A stretch of 64,000 bases of DNA from Rhodopseudomonas pentothenatexigens (GCF_900218015.1 NZ_UFQQ01000021.1:23504-87503), one strand, 5' to 3'; numbered from the stretch's first letter, positions 1 through 9,132 are shown. Made by a program: numbers and translations. The notes: generated from the letters alone by a model not told the origin.

Positions 1-392
1 GGCTTGCCCTTGTCGAGCGTCACCTTGTTGTTGATCACCAGCTTCTGCAGCTTGCCGTCGGCCGGCACGGTGACGTTGTCCATATCGCCGGCGTGCTGGC
101 CGCCGTCGGACATCTTGCCGTGCTTATGGCCTTCCGGATTGAAGTGACCGCCGGCCGAGGTGAAGGGCGGCTCGCATTTGCCGGTTTCGTGGATGTGGAA
201 GGCGTGCTCTCCGGGCGGAACGCCGGTCAATTCCAGCGAGATCGTGACGCCGGACGAGCCTTGCGTCAGGTTAGCGTGGCCGACCTGCTTGCCGTCGGCG
301 TTCTTCAGCGTCGCCTTGGCCATGTCGGCTGCCATTGCCACGGAGCTGACGCCGATCAGCGCGGCGGTGCACAGCAGGGCTCGCAGCATCAT
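1..392 (-). CDS. sodC: Cu/Zn superoxide dismutase, 3' end outside the window
   Basis: Periplasmic copper/zinc superoxide dismutase, which converts superoxide to oxygen and hydrogen peroxide. Reading the minus strand from the ATG at 392 gives a signal peptide (MMLRALLCTAALIGVSSVAMA) and then the SOD fold, with the copper-ligand motif HAFHIHETGKC, the disulfide cysteine, and the zinc-loop segment GGHFNPEGHKHG. About 130 residues are present. The C-terminal part, which should hold the last copper histidine and the active-site arginine, lies beyond position 1. An AGGAGG ribosome binding site lies about 8 bases upstream of the start. The family call is firm; whether the gene is intact cannot be judged here. 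Confidence 0.93.
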   Translation of the reverse strand, partial: MMLRALLCTAALIGVSSVAMAADMAKATLKNADGKQVGHANLTQGSSGVTISLELTGVPPGEHAFHIHETGKCEPPFTSAGGHFNPEGHKHGKMSDGGQHAGDMDNVTVPADGKLQKLVINNKVTLDKGK

Positions 393-530
393 GATGATTC
401 TCCTCCTTCTTGGGTTAGGAAGACTAACTCTGAACGAGTTGCGATCGACAGCGGGCGTTTGGCCGCGGATTCGCCGTGGAACTTTGCAAGGCCGTGGGAA
501 GCGGTGCAGAGCTCCGGGCCACGCACGTCG

Positions 531-650
531 AGATTCCGGGTTCGCTCGCTGGCGCGAGCGCCCCGGAATGACTTGAGGGACCTTGGCACACGCCAACTAC
601 ATAAATTCGGGATCCCGGGTTCACGCGCGTTGCGCGTGCCCCGGAATGAC
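531..650. repeat. Two direct copies of a short palindromic repeat (family A)
   Basis: Copies at 531-572 and 609-650 share the plan GATyCCGGGTTC, then a GC-rich inverted core, then GCCCCGGAATGAC. The cores differ (CGCTCGCTGGCGCGAGCG versus ACGCGCGTTGCGCGTG) but each can fold into a hairpin. The same family recurs as an inverted pair at 4686-4804. They lie between the sodC start and the 3' end of the molybdoenzyme gene, where they could act as transcript-end structures. Confidence 0.75.
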
Positions 651-667
651 GGGTGGACGAAGGGCGA

Positions 668-1447
668 CTACAATCCGCTGAACGAGTTGTAGCCCTGGTC
701 TTCCCAATAGCCGCCCTTGTAGTCGTTGGTGACTTCCATCGACACGACGTATTTCGGGTTCTTGAAACCGAGCTTGGTCGGAATCCGGATCTTCATCGGA
801 TAGCCGTAGGCGCGCGGCAGCACTTCGCCGCCGAACTTGAAGGTCATCTGGGTCTGCGGATGCAGCGCGGTCGGCATGTCGATCGGCGAGGTGTAGTCGT
901 CGGCGCAGCGGAACCAGACGTAGTTCGCCTTGGTGTCGGCGCCGATCAGCTCGAGGAAATCGCGCAGCCGTACGCCGCTCCACTGGCCGATCGCGCTCCA
1001 GCCCTCGACGCAGACGTGACGGGTGATCTGCGACACTTCGGGAAGCTGCGTCAGCTCCTGCAGCGTCCAGCTCTTCTTGTTCTGCACCAGGCCCGATACT
1101 TCCAGCTTCCACTCGCCGGCGTCGATCGTCGGCGCTTGGTCCAGCGCGTAGTAGGCGTTGAACGGGAACGGCCGGGTGATGTCCTGCTCGCTGAAGGTCG
1201 GCGCCAGCGTGTGCGGATTGAAGATCGCCGCCTGCACCGCGTCGTTGAATTTCGAGACCTGGGCGAGCAGCCGCTCGGCACCGTCGCCGTCGACCACGTC
1301 GCAGCCGGTCAGCAGCGTCAGCGCACCGAAGCTGGCGCCGCCGGCGAGAAAGCGCCGCCGCGACACGTCGGGCATCAGCTTGGCGGCGTCGCGAGCCAGC
1401 AACTTCTTGTCGACGCCGGGGATCAGCAGTTTGTTGATGCGCAGCAT
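668..1447 (-). CDS. Sulfite-oxidase-family molybdopterin oxidoreductase, Tat-exported
   Basis: Protein of 259 residues in the sulfite oxidase / MsrP-like molybdopterin family. It has a twin-arginine motif (SRRRFLAGG, residues 29-37) followed by LLTGC, which looks like a lipobox, so it may be a Tat-exported lipoprotein anchored at Cys49. The molybdenum-ligand cysteine is Cys146 in the segment RHVCVEGW. The next gene upstream on the same strand encodes a four-helix cytochrome b, the likely electron partner in the membrane. The substrate cannot be told from sequence; sulfite, sulfoxide or another oxo compound are all possible. It is not called msrP because the partner is not MsrQ-like. Confidence 0.88.
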   Translation of the reverse strand: MLRINKLLIPGVDKKLLARDAAKLMPDVSRRRFLAGGASFGALTLLTGCDVVDGDGAERLLAQVSKFNDAVQAAIFNPHTLAPTFSEQDITRPFPFNAYYALDQAPTIDAGEWKLEVSGLVQNKKSWTLQELTQLPEVSQITRHVCVEGWSAIGQWSGVRLRDFLELIGADTKANYVWFRCADDYTSPIDMPTALHPQTQMTFKFGGEVLPRAYGYPMKIRIPTKLGFKNPKYVVSMEVTNDYKGGYWEDQGYNSFSGL

Positions 1448-1466
1448 GGGAAGGATCCTGGTGTCG

Positions 1467-2102
1467 TCAGCGTCCGATGATGATCGCCCGCAGCGCCTTC
1501 GGCACCAGGGCGGCGAGCGCGATGTGAATCACCAGGAAGCCGACGATCGCGGTCATCGCGAAGAAGTGCACGTAACGCGCGGTGTCGTAGCCGCCGAACA
1601 GCGCGGTGAGCATGTGAAATTGCACCGGCTTCCAGATCGCCAGCCCGGACGCCACCGTCACCACGCCGACCAGTAGGATGCCGGCATACAATAGCTTCTG
1701 CACCGAATTGTAGCGGCCGAGATCGTCGTGCGACAGCCGCAACCGGACCGCCTGCGACAGGTCGGAGATCACGCCAGATGGCGTGATCGGCCACAGCTTG
1801 CGGCGAAACCGGCCGGTGGCGAAGCCGAGCCCGACGTACAGCATGCCGTTGATCACCAGCACCCACATCGCCGCGAAGTGCCAGAGCAGGCCGCCGCCGA
1901 GCCAGCCGCCGAGCGTGATCGCCCGCGAGAACTGGAAGTCGAACAGCGGCGCGGCGTTGTAGATCTGCCAGCCCGACATGATCATCGCCAGCATCGCGGC
2001 CGCGTTGATCCAGTGCATCACCCGCACCCATAGCGGCTGCAGCACGGCGGCCGCACCGGTGGCGGTCTGCGGGGTAGTGTCGGTCACGGTCGTGGTGGAC
2101 AT
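1467..2102 (-). CDS. Cytochrome b561-type membrane subunit
   Basis: Protein of 211 residues with about four transmembrane helices, resembling the di-heme cytochrome b subunits of hydrogenases and thiosulfate reductases. Candidate heme histidines lie in VMHWIN, LLWHFAAMW, RYVHFFAM and VIHIALA, one per helix. It is encoded 19 bases upstream of the Tat-exported molybdoenzyme on the same strand, so the pair probably forms a quinone-linked periplasmic redox system in which this subunit passes electrons across the membrane. The N-terminus carries a short Thr-rich cytoplasmic segment before the first helix. Confidence 0.87.
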   Translation of the reverse strand: MSTTTVTDTTPQTATGAAAVLQPLWVRVMHWINAAAMLAMIMSGWQIYNAAPLFDFQFSRAITLGGWLGGGLLWHFAAMWVLVINGMLYVGLGFATGRFRRKLWPITPSGVISDLSQAVRLRLSHDDLGRYNSVQKLLYAGILLVGVVTVASGLAIWKPVQFHMLTALFGGYDTARYVHFFAMTAIVGFLVIHIALAALVPKALRAIIIGR

Positions 2103-2314
2103 CGGCCTGCATCCTCAACGGCGGTCGCACCAGAGTTTACGGGCAATGCGCCGATTTCGTTACGGCCGATTTTCGATCGCCGTGCATCCCGGCGCGATCG
2201 GGATCATCACGAAAGCGCGAGCCGGTCGCCCGGCCCGCGCCTCGCGTGCGGCGGCTTCGCCGCGGCTTCCGCTGCGCCGGGGGACATCGTGCGCAGCGGA
2301 GGGTGATCCGAAGG

Positions 2315-2890
2315 TTACGACGGCATCAGCACGGTATCGATCACATGGATGACGCCGTTGGACTGGTTGACGTTCGGGATCGTCACGGTGGAGCTGCCAC
2401 CCTTGGCGTCGATCAGCATCACCTGGTCGCCCATCCGTTTCACCGTCAGGGTCTCGCCTTCGACGGTCTTGAGCTTCTTGCCGTCGGTCAGATCGGCGGC
2501 TTCGAGCTTGCCGGGTACCACGTGGTAGGTGAGGATCTTGGTGAGCTGCGCCTTGTTTTCCGGCTTGACCAGGGTGTCGACGGTGCCGGCCGGCAGCTTG
2601 CCGAACGCGGTGTTGGTCGGGGCGAACACGGTGAACGGGCCCTTGCCGTCCAGTGTCTTGACCAGGCCGGCGGCCTTCACGGCGGCGACCAGCGTGGTGT
2701 GATCCTTGGAGTTGGCGGCGTTCTCGACGATGGTCTTCGACGGATACATCGGTGCGCCGCCGACCATCACGGTGTCGCCGGAGCTTTTCATCATCTTGCC
2801 GGATTCGGCGGAGGCCGGGACGCTCACGGTGGCGGCGAGCGCCAGAGCGCTGAAGGCGGCGGCGGTCAGCAGAGCAGTTCGCTTCGTCAT
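2315..2890 (-). CDS. Secreted fasciclin-domain protein
   Basis: Protein of 191 residues with a signal peptide (MTKRTALLTAAAFSALALAA...ASA) and one fasciclin (FAS1) domain. Family hallmarks are visible: DHTTLVAAVKAAGLVKTL near the start of the domain, FTVFAPTNTAFGKL, the YHVVPGKL segment, and the C-terminal NGVIHVIDTVLMP. FAS1 proteins are extracytoplasmic adhesion or surface proteins; the partner of this one is unknown. The start at 2890 was preferred over the longer reading from 2923 because it gives a clean signal peptide and has GGGAGA upstream. It is divergent from matB. Confidence 0.9.
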   Translation of the reverse strand: MTKRTALLTAAAFSALALAATVSVPASAESGKMMKSSGDTVMVGGAPMYPSKTIVENAANSKDHTTLVAAVKAAGLVKTLDGKGPFTVFAPTNTAFGKLPAGTVDTLVKPENKAQLTKILTYHVVPGKLEAADLTDGKKLKTVEGETLTVKRMGDQVMLIDAKGGSSTVTIPNVNQSNGVIHVIDTVLMPS

Positions 2891-3163
2891 GGTTCGTCTC
2901 CCGAGTGATGGCAGCCCGCGCATGCTGCGGGCGAGCGTGAATGACGCTGGCGTGCACCTTGAAGAGGGGCTCGGCGCCTCGTCGACGCCAGCTACGGGAG
3001 GTTTTCAGCGCCGTTTCAGCAATTCTTTTTTGTCGCAGGCTGAAACCGATCGCGGTTCTGTTCGTTCCGGCGCGCTCGCCTGCGGTTCTGTCGTTGCGTG
3101 GATCGGAGCGTTCTTGCTATCCAACGGCGCCCTCCCGCCACTGTGACGCGCCCGGAACCCGCC

Positions 3164-4675
3164 ATGAACGCCAATCTGTTCGCCCGCCTGTTCGACAAGC
3201 TCGACGACCCGCAGAAGCTCGCCATCGAGACCGCGGCCGGCGACAAGATCAGCTATGCCGAGCTGGTGGCGCGCGCGGGGCGCGTCGCCAATGTGCTGGC
3301 CGCGCGCGGGCTCGAGGTCGGCGACCGGGTTGCGGCGCAGACCGAGAAGTCGGTCGAGGCGCTGGTGCTGTATCTCGCCACGGTGCGGGCCGGCGGCGTG
3401 TATCTGCCGCTCAACACCGCCTATACGCTGCACGAACTCGATTACTTCATCACCGACGCCGAACCGAAGATCGTGGTGTGCGATCCGTCGAAGCGAGACG
3501 GCATCGCAGCGATCGCCGCCAAGGTCGGCGCGACGGTCGAAACGCTCGGGCCGGACGGCCAGGGCTCGCTCACCGACTCGGCCGCGCAGGCGAGCGAGGA
3601 TTTCGCCACCGTCGCGCGCGGCGACGACGATCTCGCGGCGATCCTCTACACCTCGGGCACCACCGGCCGCTCCAAGGGCGCGATGCTCAGCCACGACAAT
3701 CTGGCGTCCAACTCGCTGACGCTGGTCGACTATTGGCGCTTCACGCCGGACGATGTGCTGATCCACGCGCTGCCGATCTATCACACCCATGGATTGTTCG
3801 TGGCCAGCAACGTCACGTTGTTCGCGCGCGGATCGATGATCTTCCTGCCGAAGTTCGATCCCGACAGGATCCTCGATTTGATGGCACGCGCCACCGTGCT
3901 GATGGGCGTGCCGACGTTCTACACCCGGCTGCTGCAGAGCCCGCGGCTGACCAAAGAGGCGACCGGCCATATGCGGCTGTTTATCTCCGGCTCGGCGCCG
4001 TTGCTCGCCGATACGCATCGCGAATGGGCGGCGAAGACCGGCCACGCCGTGCTCGAGCGCTACGGCATGACCGAGACCAACATGAACACCTCGAACCCGT
4101 ATGACGGCGACCGCGTCCCCGGTGCGGTCGGTCCGGCGCTGCCGGGCGTTTCGGCGCGCGTGACCGATCCGGAAACCGGCAAGGAGCTGCCGCGCGGCGA
4201 GATCGGCATGATCGAGGTGAAGGGCCCGAACGTGTTCAAGGGCTACTGGCGGATGCCGGAAAAGACCAAATCCGAGTTTCGTGACGACGGCTTCTTCATC
4301 ACCGGCGACCTCGGCAAGATCGACGAGCGCGGCTACGTCCACATCCTCGGCCGCGGCAAGGATCTGGTGATCACCGGCGGCTTCAACGTCTATCCGAAGG
4401 AAATCGAGAGCGAGATCGACGCGATGCCGGGCGTGGTCGAATCCGCGGTGATCGGCGTGCCGCACGCCGATTTCGGCGAAGGCGTCACCGCCGTGGTGGT
4501 GCGCGACAAGGGCGCCAGCATCGACGAGGCGCAGGTTCTGAAAGGCCTCGACGGTCAGCTCGCCAAGTTCAAGATGCCGAAGAAGGTGCTGTTCGTCGAC
4601 GACCTGCCGCGCAACACCATGGGCAAGGTCCAGAAGAACGTGCTGCGCGAGACCTACAAGGACATTTATAAGTAA
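3164..4675 (+). CDS. matB: Malonyl-CoA synthetase
   Basis: Adenylate-forming acyl-CoA ligase that converts malonate, ATP and CoA to malonyl-CoA. The protein from the ATG at 3164 is 503 residues. Visible motifs are the AMP-binding loop YTSGTTGRSKGAM, the YGMTE motif, the hinge region GRGKDLVITGGFNVYP, and the C-terminal PRNTMGKVQKN. The lysine of TMGKVQ is residue 488. This length and lysine position match the R. palustris MatB studied biochemically, in which that lysine is the target of reversible acetylation that switches the enzyme off. A longer in-frame reading starts at 3098 but lacks homology upstream of MNANLF. The gene appears monocistronic. Confidence 0.96.
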   Translation: MNANLFARLFDKLDDPQKLAIETAAGDKISYAELVARAGRVANVLAARGLEVGDRVAAQTEKSVEALVLYLATVRAGGVYLPLNTAYTLHELDYFITDAEPKIVVCDPSKRDGIAAIAAKVGATVETLGPDGQGSLTDSAAQASEDFATVARGDDDLAAILYTSGTTGRSKGAMLSHDNLASNSLTLVDYWRFTPDDVLIHALPIYHTHGLFVASNVTLFARGSMIFLPKFDPDRILDLMARATVLMGVPTFYTRLLQSPRLTKEATGHMRLFISGSAPLLADTHREWAAKTGHAVLERYGMTETNMNTSNPYDGDRVPGAVGPALPGVSARVTDPETGKELPRGEIGMIEVKGPNVFKGYWRMPEKTKSEFRDDGFFITGDLGKIDERGYVHILGRGKDLVITGGFNVYPKEIESEIDAMPGVVESAVIGVPHADFGEGVTAVVVRDKGASIDEAQVLKGLDGQLAKFKMPKKVLFVDDLPRNTMGKVQKNVLRETYKDIYK

Positions 4676-4685
4676 CAACCAGCAC

Positions 4686-4804
4686 CGTCATTCCGGGGCG
4701 CGCGCAGCGCGAACCCGGAATCTCGACGTTGTTGTGCACCCGATTCGTTTCCATCACCTCGAGATTCCGGGCTCGCTCGCTGGCGCGAGCGCCCCGGAAT
4801 GACG
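4686..4804. repeat. Inverted pair of family A palindromic repeats
   Basis: Two family A units face each other: CCGTCATTCCGGGGCGCGCG... at 4686-4723 and its inverted counterpart ending GCGCCCCGGAATGACGG at 4806. The arms are separated by about 40 bases. The arrangement downstream of matB resembles a BIME-type composite (paired REP units). The hairpin would follow the matB stop by about 10 bases and may stabilise or end that transcript. Confidence 0.75.
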
Positions 4805-4858
4805 GGGGGCGGACACTGGTTAATATTAGTTGGGCCTTGAAGACGCGAGGCGCTGTTC

Positions 4859-5028
4859 TCCCCTCCCCCTTGCGGGGAGGGGTCGGGGGTGGGGGGCCAC
4901 GAGCAAAGGGCCCGCGGCACCCCCACCCCGGCCTCCGCTTCGCCATAGCCGATGCAGCGCATCGGCGTAATTCTAAGTGACGGTGGCCGAAGGCCACCTA
5001 TGCGACCCTCCCCGCAAGGGGGAGGGGT
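4859..5028. repeat. Pyrimidine/purine-rich palindromic repeat (family D), composite
   Basis: The first unit begins CCCTCCCCCTTGCGGGGAGG and runs into GGTCGGGGGTGGGG; the matching inverted unit CCCTCCCCGCAAGGGGGAGG ends near 5027. Between them lie a CCCCCACCCCGGCC tract and two short hairpins (CATAGCCGATGCAGCGCATCGGC and GGTGGCCGAAGGCCACC). The same family occurs at 17847-17929 inside the RluA gene and at 20669-20718. Together with the family A pair at 4686-4804 it fills the gap 4676-5073; no gene is apparent there. Confidence 0.75.
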
Positions 5029-5073
5029 ATAGCGAGCACCCCGTCAAACAGGTCGGACGGCTGCCGTGAGCAG

Positions 5074-6015
5074 CTAAACCACATGATCGGGCGCCAGAGC
5101 GCACACGGTGTTCGGATCGGTCTCGATCTGCACCGTGGTATGGGCGATGCCGAAATCGTGCTGCAGTTCGTGGGCGAGGTCGACCAGAAAGGGATCGCCC
5201 GGCGAGCCGCCGGGCATTACCAGATGGCAGGTCAGCGCCACTTCGGTGGTCGACATCCCCCAGATGTGCAGGTCGTGGACTTGCGTCACGCCGGGAAGCC
5301 CGGCGAGAAACGCCCGCACCGCGGCGGGGTCGATGCCGCGCGGCACGGCGGCAAGCGACAGCGCGGTGGAGTCGCGCAGCAGACCCCAGGTCCCCCACAC
5401 GATCACCACGGCGACAACCAGGCTGACCGCCGGATCGATCCAGTACCAGCCGGTGAACAAGATGATCACTCCGGCCACGACCACGGCGGCCGAGACCGCC
5501 GCATCCGCCGCCATGTGCAGGTAGGCGCCGCGGATGTTGAGGTCGGTGTCGCGACCCGCCGCAAACAGCCAGGCGGTGGCCGCATTGATGACGATACCGA
5601 TCCCGGCGACGATCATTACGGTAGTACCTGCGACCGGCTCCGGTGCAAACAGCCGCACGATCGCTTCCCAACCGATCGCGCCGACCGCGATCAGCAGAAA
5701 CACCGCGTTGAACAGCGCGGCGAGGATCGAGGAGCCGCGCAGACCGTAGGTGTAGCGCGCCGATGGTGGACGCTTCGCCAGGCCGGCGGCAATCCACGCC
5801 ACCACCAGTCCGGCCACGTCGGACAGATTGTGTCCTGCGTCGGCGATCAGCGCCATGGAATTGCTGAAGTAACCGAATGCCGCTTCGGCGATGACGAAGA
5901 CGATGTTGAGCGCAATGCCGATCGCGAAGGCGCGGCCGAAATCCTTCGGCGCATGACTGTGGCCGGTCGGTCCGTGGCCGCTGCCCGGTCCGTGGTGATG
6001 ATGACTCTGATTCAT
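5074..6015 (-). CDS. Cation diffusion facilitator metal efflux protein (zinc type)
   Basis: Protein of 313 residues in the cation diffusion facilitator family, which exports divalent metals from the cytoplasm in exchange for protons. The N-terminus is histidine-rich (MNQSHHHHGPGSGHG), then come six predicted helices. The metal-site motifs ADAGHNLSD in helix 2 and HMAADAAVS in helix 5 show the HxxxD pattern typical of zinc/cobalt transporters. The C-terminal cytoplasmic domain carries HDLHIW and IETDP, characteristic of the family. The start at 6015 was chosen because the homologous region begins with the histidine tract; a longer reading to 6129 has no homologous features. ZitB/CzcD/DmeF-like; exact metal unknown. 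Confidence 0.92.
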   Translation of the reverse strand: MNQSHHHHGPGSGHGPTGHSHAPKDFGRAFAIGIALNIVFVIAEAAFGYFSNSMALIADAGHNLSDVAGLVVAWIAAGLAKRPPSARYTYGLRGSSILAALFNAVFLLIAVGAIGWEAIVRLFAPEPVAGTTVMIVAGIGIVINAATAWLFAAGRDTDLNIRGAYLHMAADAAVSAAVVVAGVIILFTGWYWIDPAVSLVVAVVIVWGTWGLLRDSTALSLAAVPRGIDPAAVRAFLAGLPGVTQVHDLHIWGMSTTEVALTCHLVMPGGSPGDPFLVDLAHELQHDFGIAHTTVQIETDPNTVCALAPDHVV

Positions 6016-6382
6016 CCGTACAGAACGCCGCGGCGAGGAAATCAGTTCGCGACGATGAACCTTCGCATGCAGCCGCGATTGATGAAAGACCTCGCGGAGA
6101 TTGCGGATCAGAATCGGTCCAGATTGCAAGGGCCAGCCGCGGCCGTTTGCAATGGTGACGGCAATCCGGTGTTGTCTCTGTGAATCGATCTTCAGCGCTC
6201 GATTGCTTCAGGTGTGCGGAGAGTGTCGTCCGGACCTTGCATCGCCAGCACTTAAAGAAATGAATTAACGTTCGTTATATGTCATTTCATCGTTGCGCTG
6301 ATGGAGCGGGCTCCGTAAATAGAGGCACCTTCGCGAGCCTCTCCCCGGGGCCCTGTCCGCTCGCCGCCAACCGATTGAGCCG
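6016..6382. other. Intergenic region upstream of sdhC
   Basis: Divergent region between the metal efflux gene and sdhC. The stretch at 6251-6290 is AT-rich against the background (it includes TTAAAGAAATGAATTAACG and TTATAT) and is the most plausible site for the sdh promoter. No open reading frame with coding character and no repeat of families A-D was seen. Confidence 0.4.
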
Positions 6383-6781
6383 ATGACCGCCAGGATGGAA
6401 CGACCGCTTTCGCCCCACATGCAGGCCTACCGCTGGAGCCTGACGATGACGATGTCCATCGTCCATCGCGCCACCGGCATCGCCCTGTACTCTGGAACCC
6501 TGTTGCTGGCGTGGTGGCTGATCGCCTGCGCCGCCGGCCCGACGGCTTACGCCAACGTCCAGGCCTTCACCGGCTCGTGGATCGGGCGGCTGATCGTGTT
6601 CGGCTACACCTGGGCGTTGATGCACCATCTGCTCAGCGGCGTTCGCCACTTCGTGTGGGACCTCGGTTACGGCTTCAAGACCGCCGACCGCGAATGGCTG
6701 ACCTGGGCGGCGCTGATCGGCGGCATCGTCCTGACGGTGCTGCTGTGGGTGATCGCCTATTCGATGGGGGTGGCCCGATGA
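6383..6781 (+). CDS. sdhC: Succinate dehydrogenase cytochrome b556 subunit
   Basis: Membrane anchor subunit of complex II, 132 residues with three transmembrane helices. The family signature RPLSPHMQAYRW lies near the N-terminus, SIVHRATGIALY follows, and HHLLSGVRHF (residues 81-90) contains the heme-ligand histidine. Together with SdhD it binds heme b and the quinone. The start at 6383 gives MTARMERPLSPH; the ATG at 6395 is a possible alternative. The stop overlaps the sdhD start (ATGA), which indicates translational coupling. First gene of sdhCDAB. Confidence 0.95.
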   Translation: MTARMERPLSPHMQAYRWSLTMTMSIVHRATGIALYSGTLLLAWWLIACAAGPTAYANVQAFTGSWIGRLIVFGYTWALMHHLLSGVRHFVWDLGYGFKTADREWLTWAALIGGIVLTVLLWVIAYSMGVAR

Positions 6782-7191
6782 GCGGCGACGCACACGGCGC
6801 GCGCACGCCGTCCTCGATGCGCACCCCGATCGGCAAGGTCCGCAAATTCGGCCCGGCCGGTTCCGGAACCTCTGACTTCTGGCGTCAGCGCATCACCGGC
6901 GTCGCCATGACGCTGCTGATCCTGCCGACCATCGTGGTGATCATGATGCTGCTCGGCCGCAACCAGGCGGCCGCCGCGCAGATCCTCGGTTCGCCGCTGA
7001 TCTCGCTGATCATGATCCTCTTCATCATTGCCTCCGCGATCCACATGAAGATCGGCATGCAGGTGGTGATCGAGGACTACGTCCAGAACGAAAAGCTCAA
7101 GTTGGTCACCATCATGGCCAACAACTTCTTCTCGATCGCCGTGGCGCTGGCCGCGATCTTTGCGATCTTCAAAATGGCATCCGGAGTTTAA
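6778..7191 (+). CDS. sdhD: Succinate dehydrogenase hydrophobic membrane anchor
   Basis: Second membrane anchor of complex II, 137 residues. The soluble N-terminal segment ends in GSGTSDFWRQRITG, a family signature, followed by three hydrophobic helices. The segment HMKIGMQVVIEDYV supplies the conserved histidine and the loop near the quinone site. The start ATG overlaps the sdhC stop by four bases. The longer in-frame reading beginning at 6511 runs inside sdhC and was rejected. Followed after 3 bases by sdhA. Confidence 0.94.
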   Translation: MSGDAHGARTPSSMRTPIGKVRKFGPAGSGTSDFWRQRITGVAMTLLILPTIVVIMMLLGRNQAAAAQILGSPLISLIMILFIIASAIHMKIGMQVVIEDYVQNEKLKLVTIMANNFFSIAVALAAIFAIFKMASGV

Positions 7192-7194
7192 GGC

Positions 7195-9018
7195 ATGGCG
7201 GCGAACGTCAACGGCGCCCCGGCGGCGGGCGGCTACGCCTATCCGATCGAGGACCACACCTATGACGTCGTGGTGGTCGGCGCCGGCGGCGCGGGTCTGC
7301 GCGCGGTGGTCGGCTGCAGCGAAGCGGGCCTCCGCACCGCCTGCATCACCAAGGTGTTCCCGACCCGGTCGCACACCGTGGCGGCACAGGGCGGCATCTC
7401 GGCCTCGCTCGGCAACATGCACAAGGACGACTGGCGCTGGCACATGTACGACACCGTGAAGGGGTCGGACTGGCTCGGCGACCAGGATTCGATCGAGTAC
7501 ATGGTCCGCAACGCGCCGGAAGCCGTGTACGAGCTCGAGCATTGGGGCGTGCCGTTCTCGCGCACCGAAGACGGCAAGATCTATCAGCGTCCGTTCGGCG
7601 GCATGACCACCGAGTTCGGCAAGAGCCAGGCGCAGCGCACCTGCGCGGCCGCCGACCGCACCGGCCACGCCATGCTGCACACGATGTACGGCCAGGCGCT
7701 ACGCCATTCGGCCGAGTTCTACATCGAGTTCTTCGCCATCGACCTGATCATGGACGATCAGGGCTGCTGCCGCGGCGTCGTGGCGCTGAAGCTCGACGAC
7801 GGCACCATCCATCGCTTCAAGGCCCAGACCACCATCCTGGCGACCGGCGGCTACGGCCGCGCCTACGCCTCCTGCACGTCGGCGCACACCTGCACCGGCG
7901 ACGGCGGCGCGATGGCGCTGCGGGCCGGCCTGCCGCTGCAGGATATGGAGTTCGTTCAGTTCCACCCGACCGGCATCTACGGTTCGGGCTGTCTGGTGAC
8001 CGAAGGCGCCCGCGGTGAGGGCGGCTATCTGGTCAACTCCGAAGGCGAGCGCTTCATGGAGCGCTACGCGCCGTCGGCCAAGGATCTCGCCTCGCGCGAC
8101 GTGGTTTCGCGCGCGATGACGATCGAAATGCGCGAAGGTCGCGGCGTCGGCAAGAAGAAGGACCACATCTTCCTGCACCTCGACCATCTGGCGCCGGAAG
8201 TGCTGCACGAGCGGCTGCCGGGCATCTCGGAATCGGCCCGGATCTTCGCCGGCGTCGATGTCACCCGCGAGCCGATCCCGATCCTGCCGACCGTGCACTA
8301 CAATATGGGCGGCATCCCGACGAACTTCCACGGCGAAGTCGTCACCAAGAAGGACGGCGACGACAACGCGGTGGTGCCGGGCCTGATGGCGATCGGCGAA
8401 GCCGCCTGCGTGTCGGTGCACGGCGCCAACCGCCTCGGCTCCAACTCGCTGATCGACCTCGTGGTGTTCGGCCGCGCCGCGGCGCTGCGCTGCGCCGAAA
8501 AGCTGGTGCCGAACGGCAAGCAGCCCGAGCTGCCGGCGAACTCCGCCGAGATGTCGCTGGGCCGGCTCGACAAGTATCGCTACGCCAAGGGCGGCACGCC
8601 GACCGCCAAGCTGCGCGAGCGGATGCAGCACGTGATGCAGAACAACTGCGCGGTGTTCCGCACCGGCGAAGTGCTCGCCGAGGGCAAGGACCTGATCGCC
8701 AAGGTGTACGGCAGCGTCGGCGATGTCGGCGTGTCGGACCGCTCGCTGGTGTGGAATTCGGATCTGGTCGAGACCCTGGAGTTCGACAATCTGATCGTCC
8801 AGGCGGTGGTGACGATGAACTCCGCCGCCAACCGCACCGAGAGCCGCGGCGCCCACGCCCGCGAGGATTTCCCGGATCGCGACGACGCCAACTGGATGAA
8901 GCACACGCTGGCCTGGATCGGTGACGACGGCGGCGTGACGATCGATTACCGGCCGGTGCACGACTACACGATGACCAACGACGTTCAGTACATTCCGCCG
9001 AAGCCGCGGGTGTATTGA
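7195..9018 (+). CDS. sdhA: Succinate dehydrogenase flavoprotein subunit
   Basis: Catalytic flavoprotein of complex II, 607 residues; it oxidises succinate to fumarate. The Rossmann FAD loop is [12 protein letters not shown] (residues 26-37), and His60 in [11 protein letters not shown] is the expected site of covalent FAD attachment. Substrate-site segments [17 protein letters not shown] and [17 protein letters not shown] are all intact. Length is normal for the family. It lies 3 bases after sdhD, and is separated from sdhB by 114 bases that hold a palindromic repeat. Confidence 0.98.
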   Translation: MAANVNGAPAAGGYAYPIEDHTYDVVVVGAGGAGLRAVVGCSEAGLRTACITKVFPTRSHTVAAQGGISASLGNMHKDDWRWHMYDTVKGSDWLGDQDSIEYMVRNAPEAVYELEHWGVPFSRTEDGKIYQRPFGGMTTEFGKSQAQRTCAAADRTGHAMLHTMYGQALRHSAEFYIEFFAIDLIMDDQGCCRGVVALKLDDGTIHRFKAQTTILATGGYGRAYASCTSAHTCTGDGGAMALRAGLPLQDMEFVQFHPTGIYGSGCLVTEGARGEGGYLVNSEGERFMERYAPSAKDLASRDVVSRAMTIEMREGRGVGKKKDHIFLHLDHLAPEVLHERLPGISESARIFAGVDVTREPIPILPTVHYNMGGIPTNFHGEVVTKKDGDDNAVVPGLMAIGEAACVSVHGANRLGSNSLIDLVVFGRAAALRCAEKLVPNGKQPELPANSAEMSLGRLDKYRYAKGGTPTAKLRERMQHVMQNNCAVFRTGEVLAEGKDLIAKVYGSVGDVGVSDRSLVWNSDLVETLEFDNLIVQAVVTMNSAANRTESRGAHAREDFPDRDDANWMKHTLAWIGDDGGVTIDYRPVHDYTMTNDVQYIPPKPRVY

Positions 9019-9035
9019 TCGCCAGAGAACGAACT

Positions 9036-9110
9036 GTCATGCCCGGGCTTGACCCGGGCATCCATCATCTTCGCAAGAAGATGGATTGCCGGGTCAAGCC
9101 CGGCAATGAC
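9036..9110. repeat. Family B palindromic repeat between sdhA and sdhB
   Basis: A two-armed element. The left arm is GTCATGCCCGGGCTTGACCC with its own hairpin, the right arm GATTGCCGGGTCAAGCCCGG ends CAATGAC, and a short CATCTTCGCAAGAAGATG hairpin lies between. The family recurs at 20037, 57605, 60136 and 60725. Here it sits inside the sdh operon, just before the sdhB ribosome binding site. Confidence 0.85.
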
Positions 9111-9132
9111 GCGCAGAGCCAGAGGCAACGAG

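Noticed and set aside
668..2102. MsrPQ methionine sulfoxide reductase system
   Set aside because: The membrane partner is a four-helix cytochrome b561-like protein rather than the ferric-reductase-like MsrQ, so the specific name was not used.
3005..4678. 557-residue open frame antisense to matB
   Set aside because: It mirrors the third-position GC bias of matB. It has no recognisable domain and no ribosome binding site. Similar long antisense frames opposite acs, atpA, atpD, acnA and the OmpA-like gene were rejected for the same reason.
9036..9110. CRISPR-like array from the repeats
   Set aside because: The repeats are isolated, self-complementary and not regularly spaced. No cas gene was seen.
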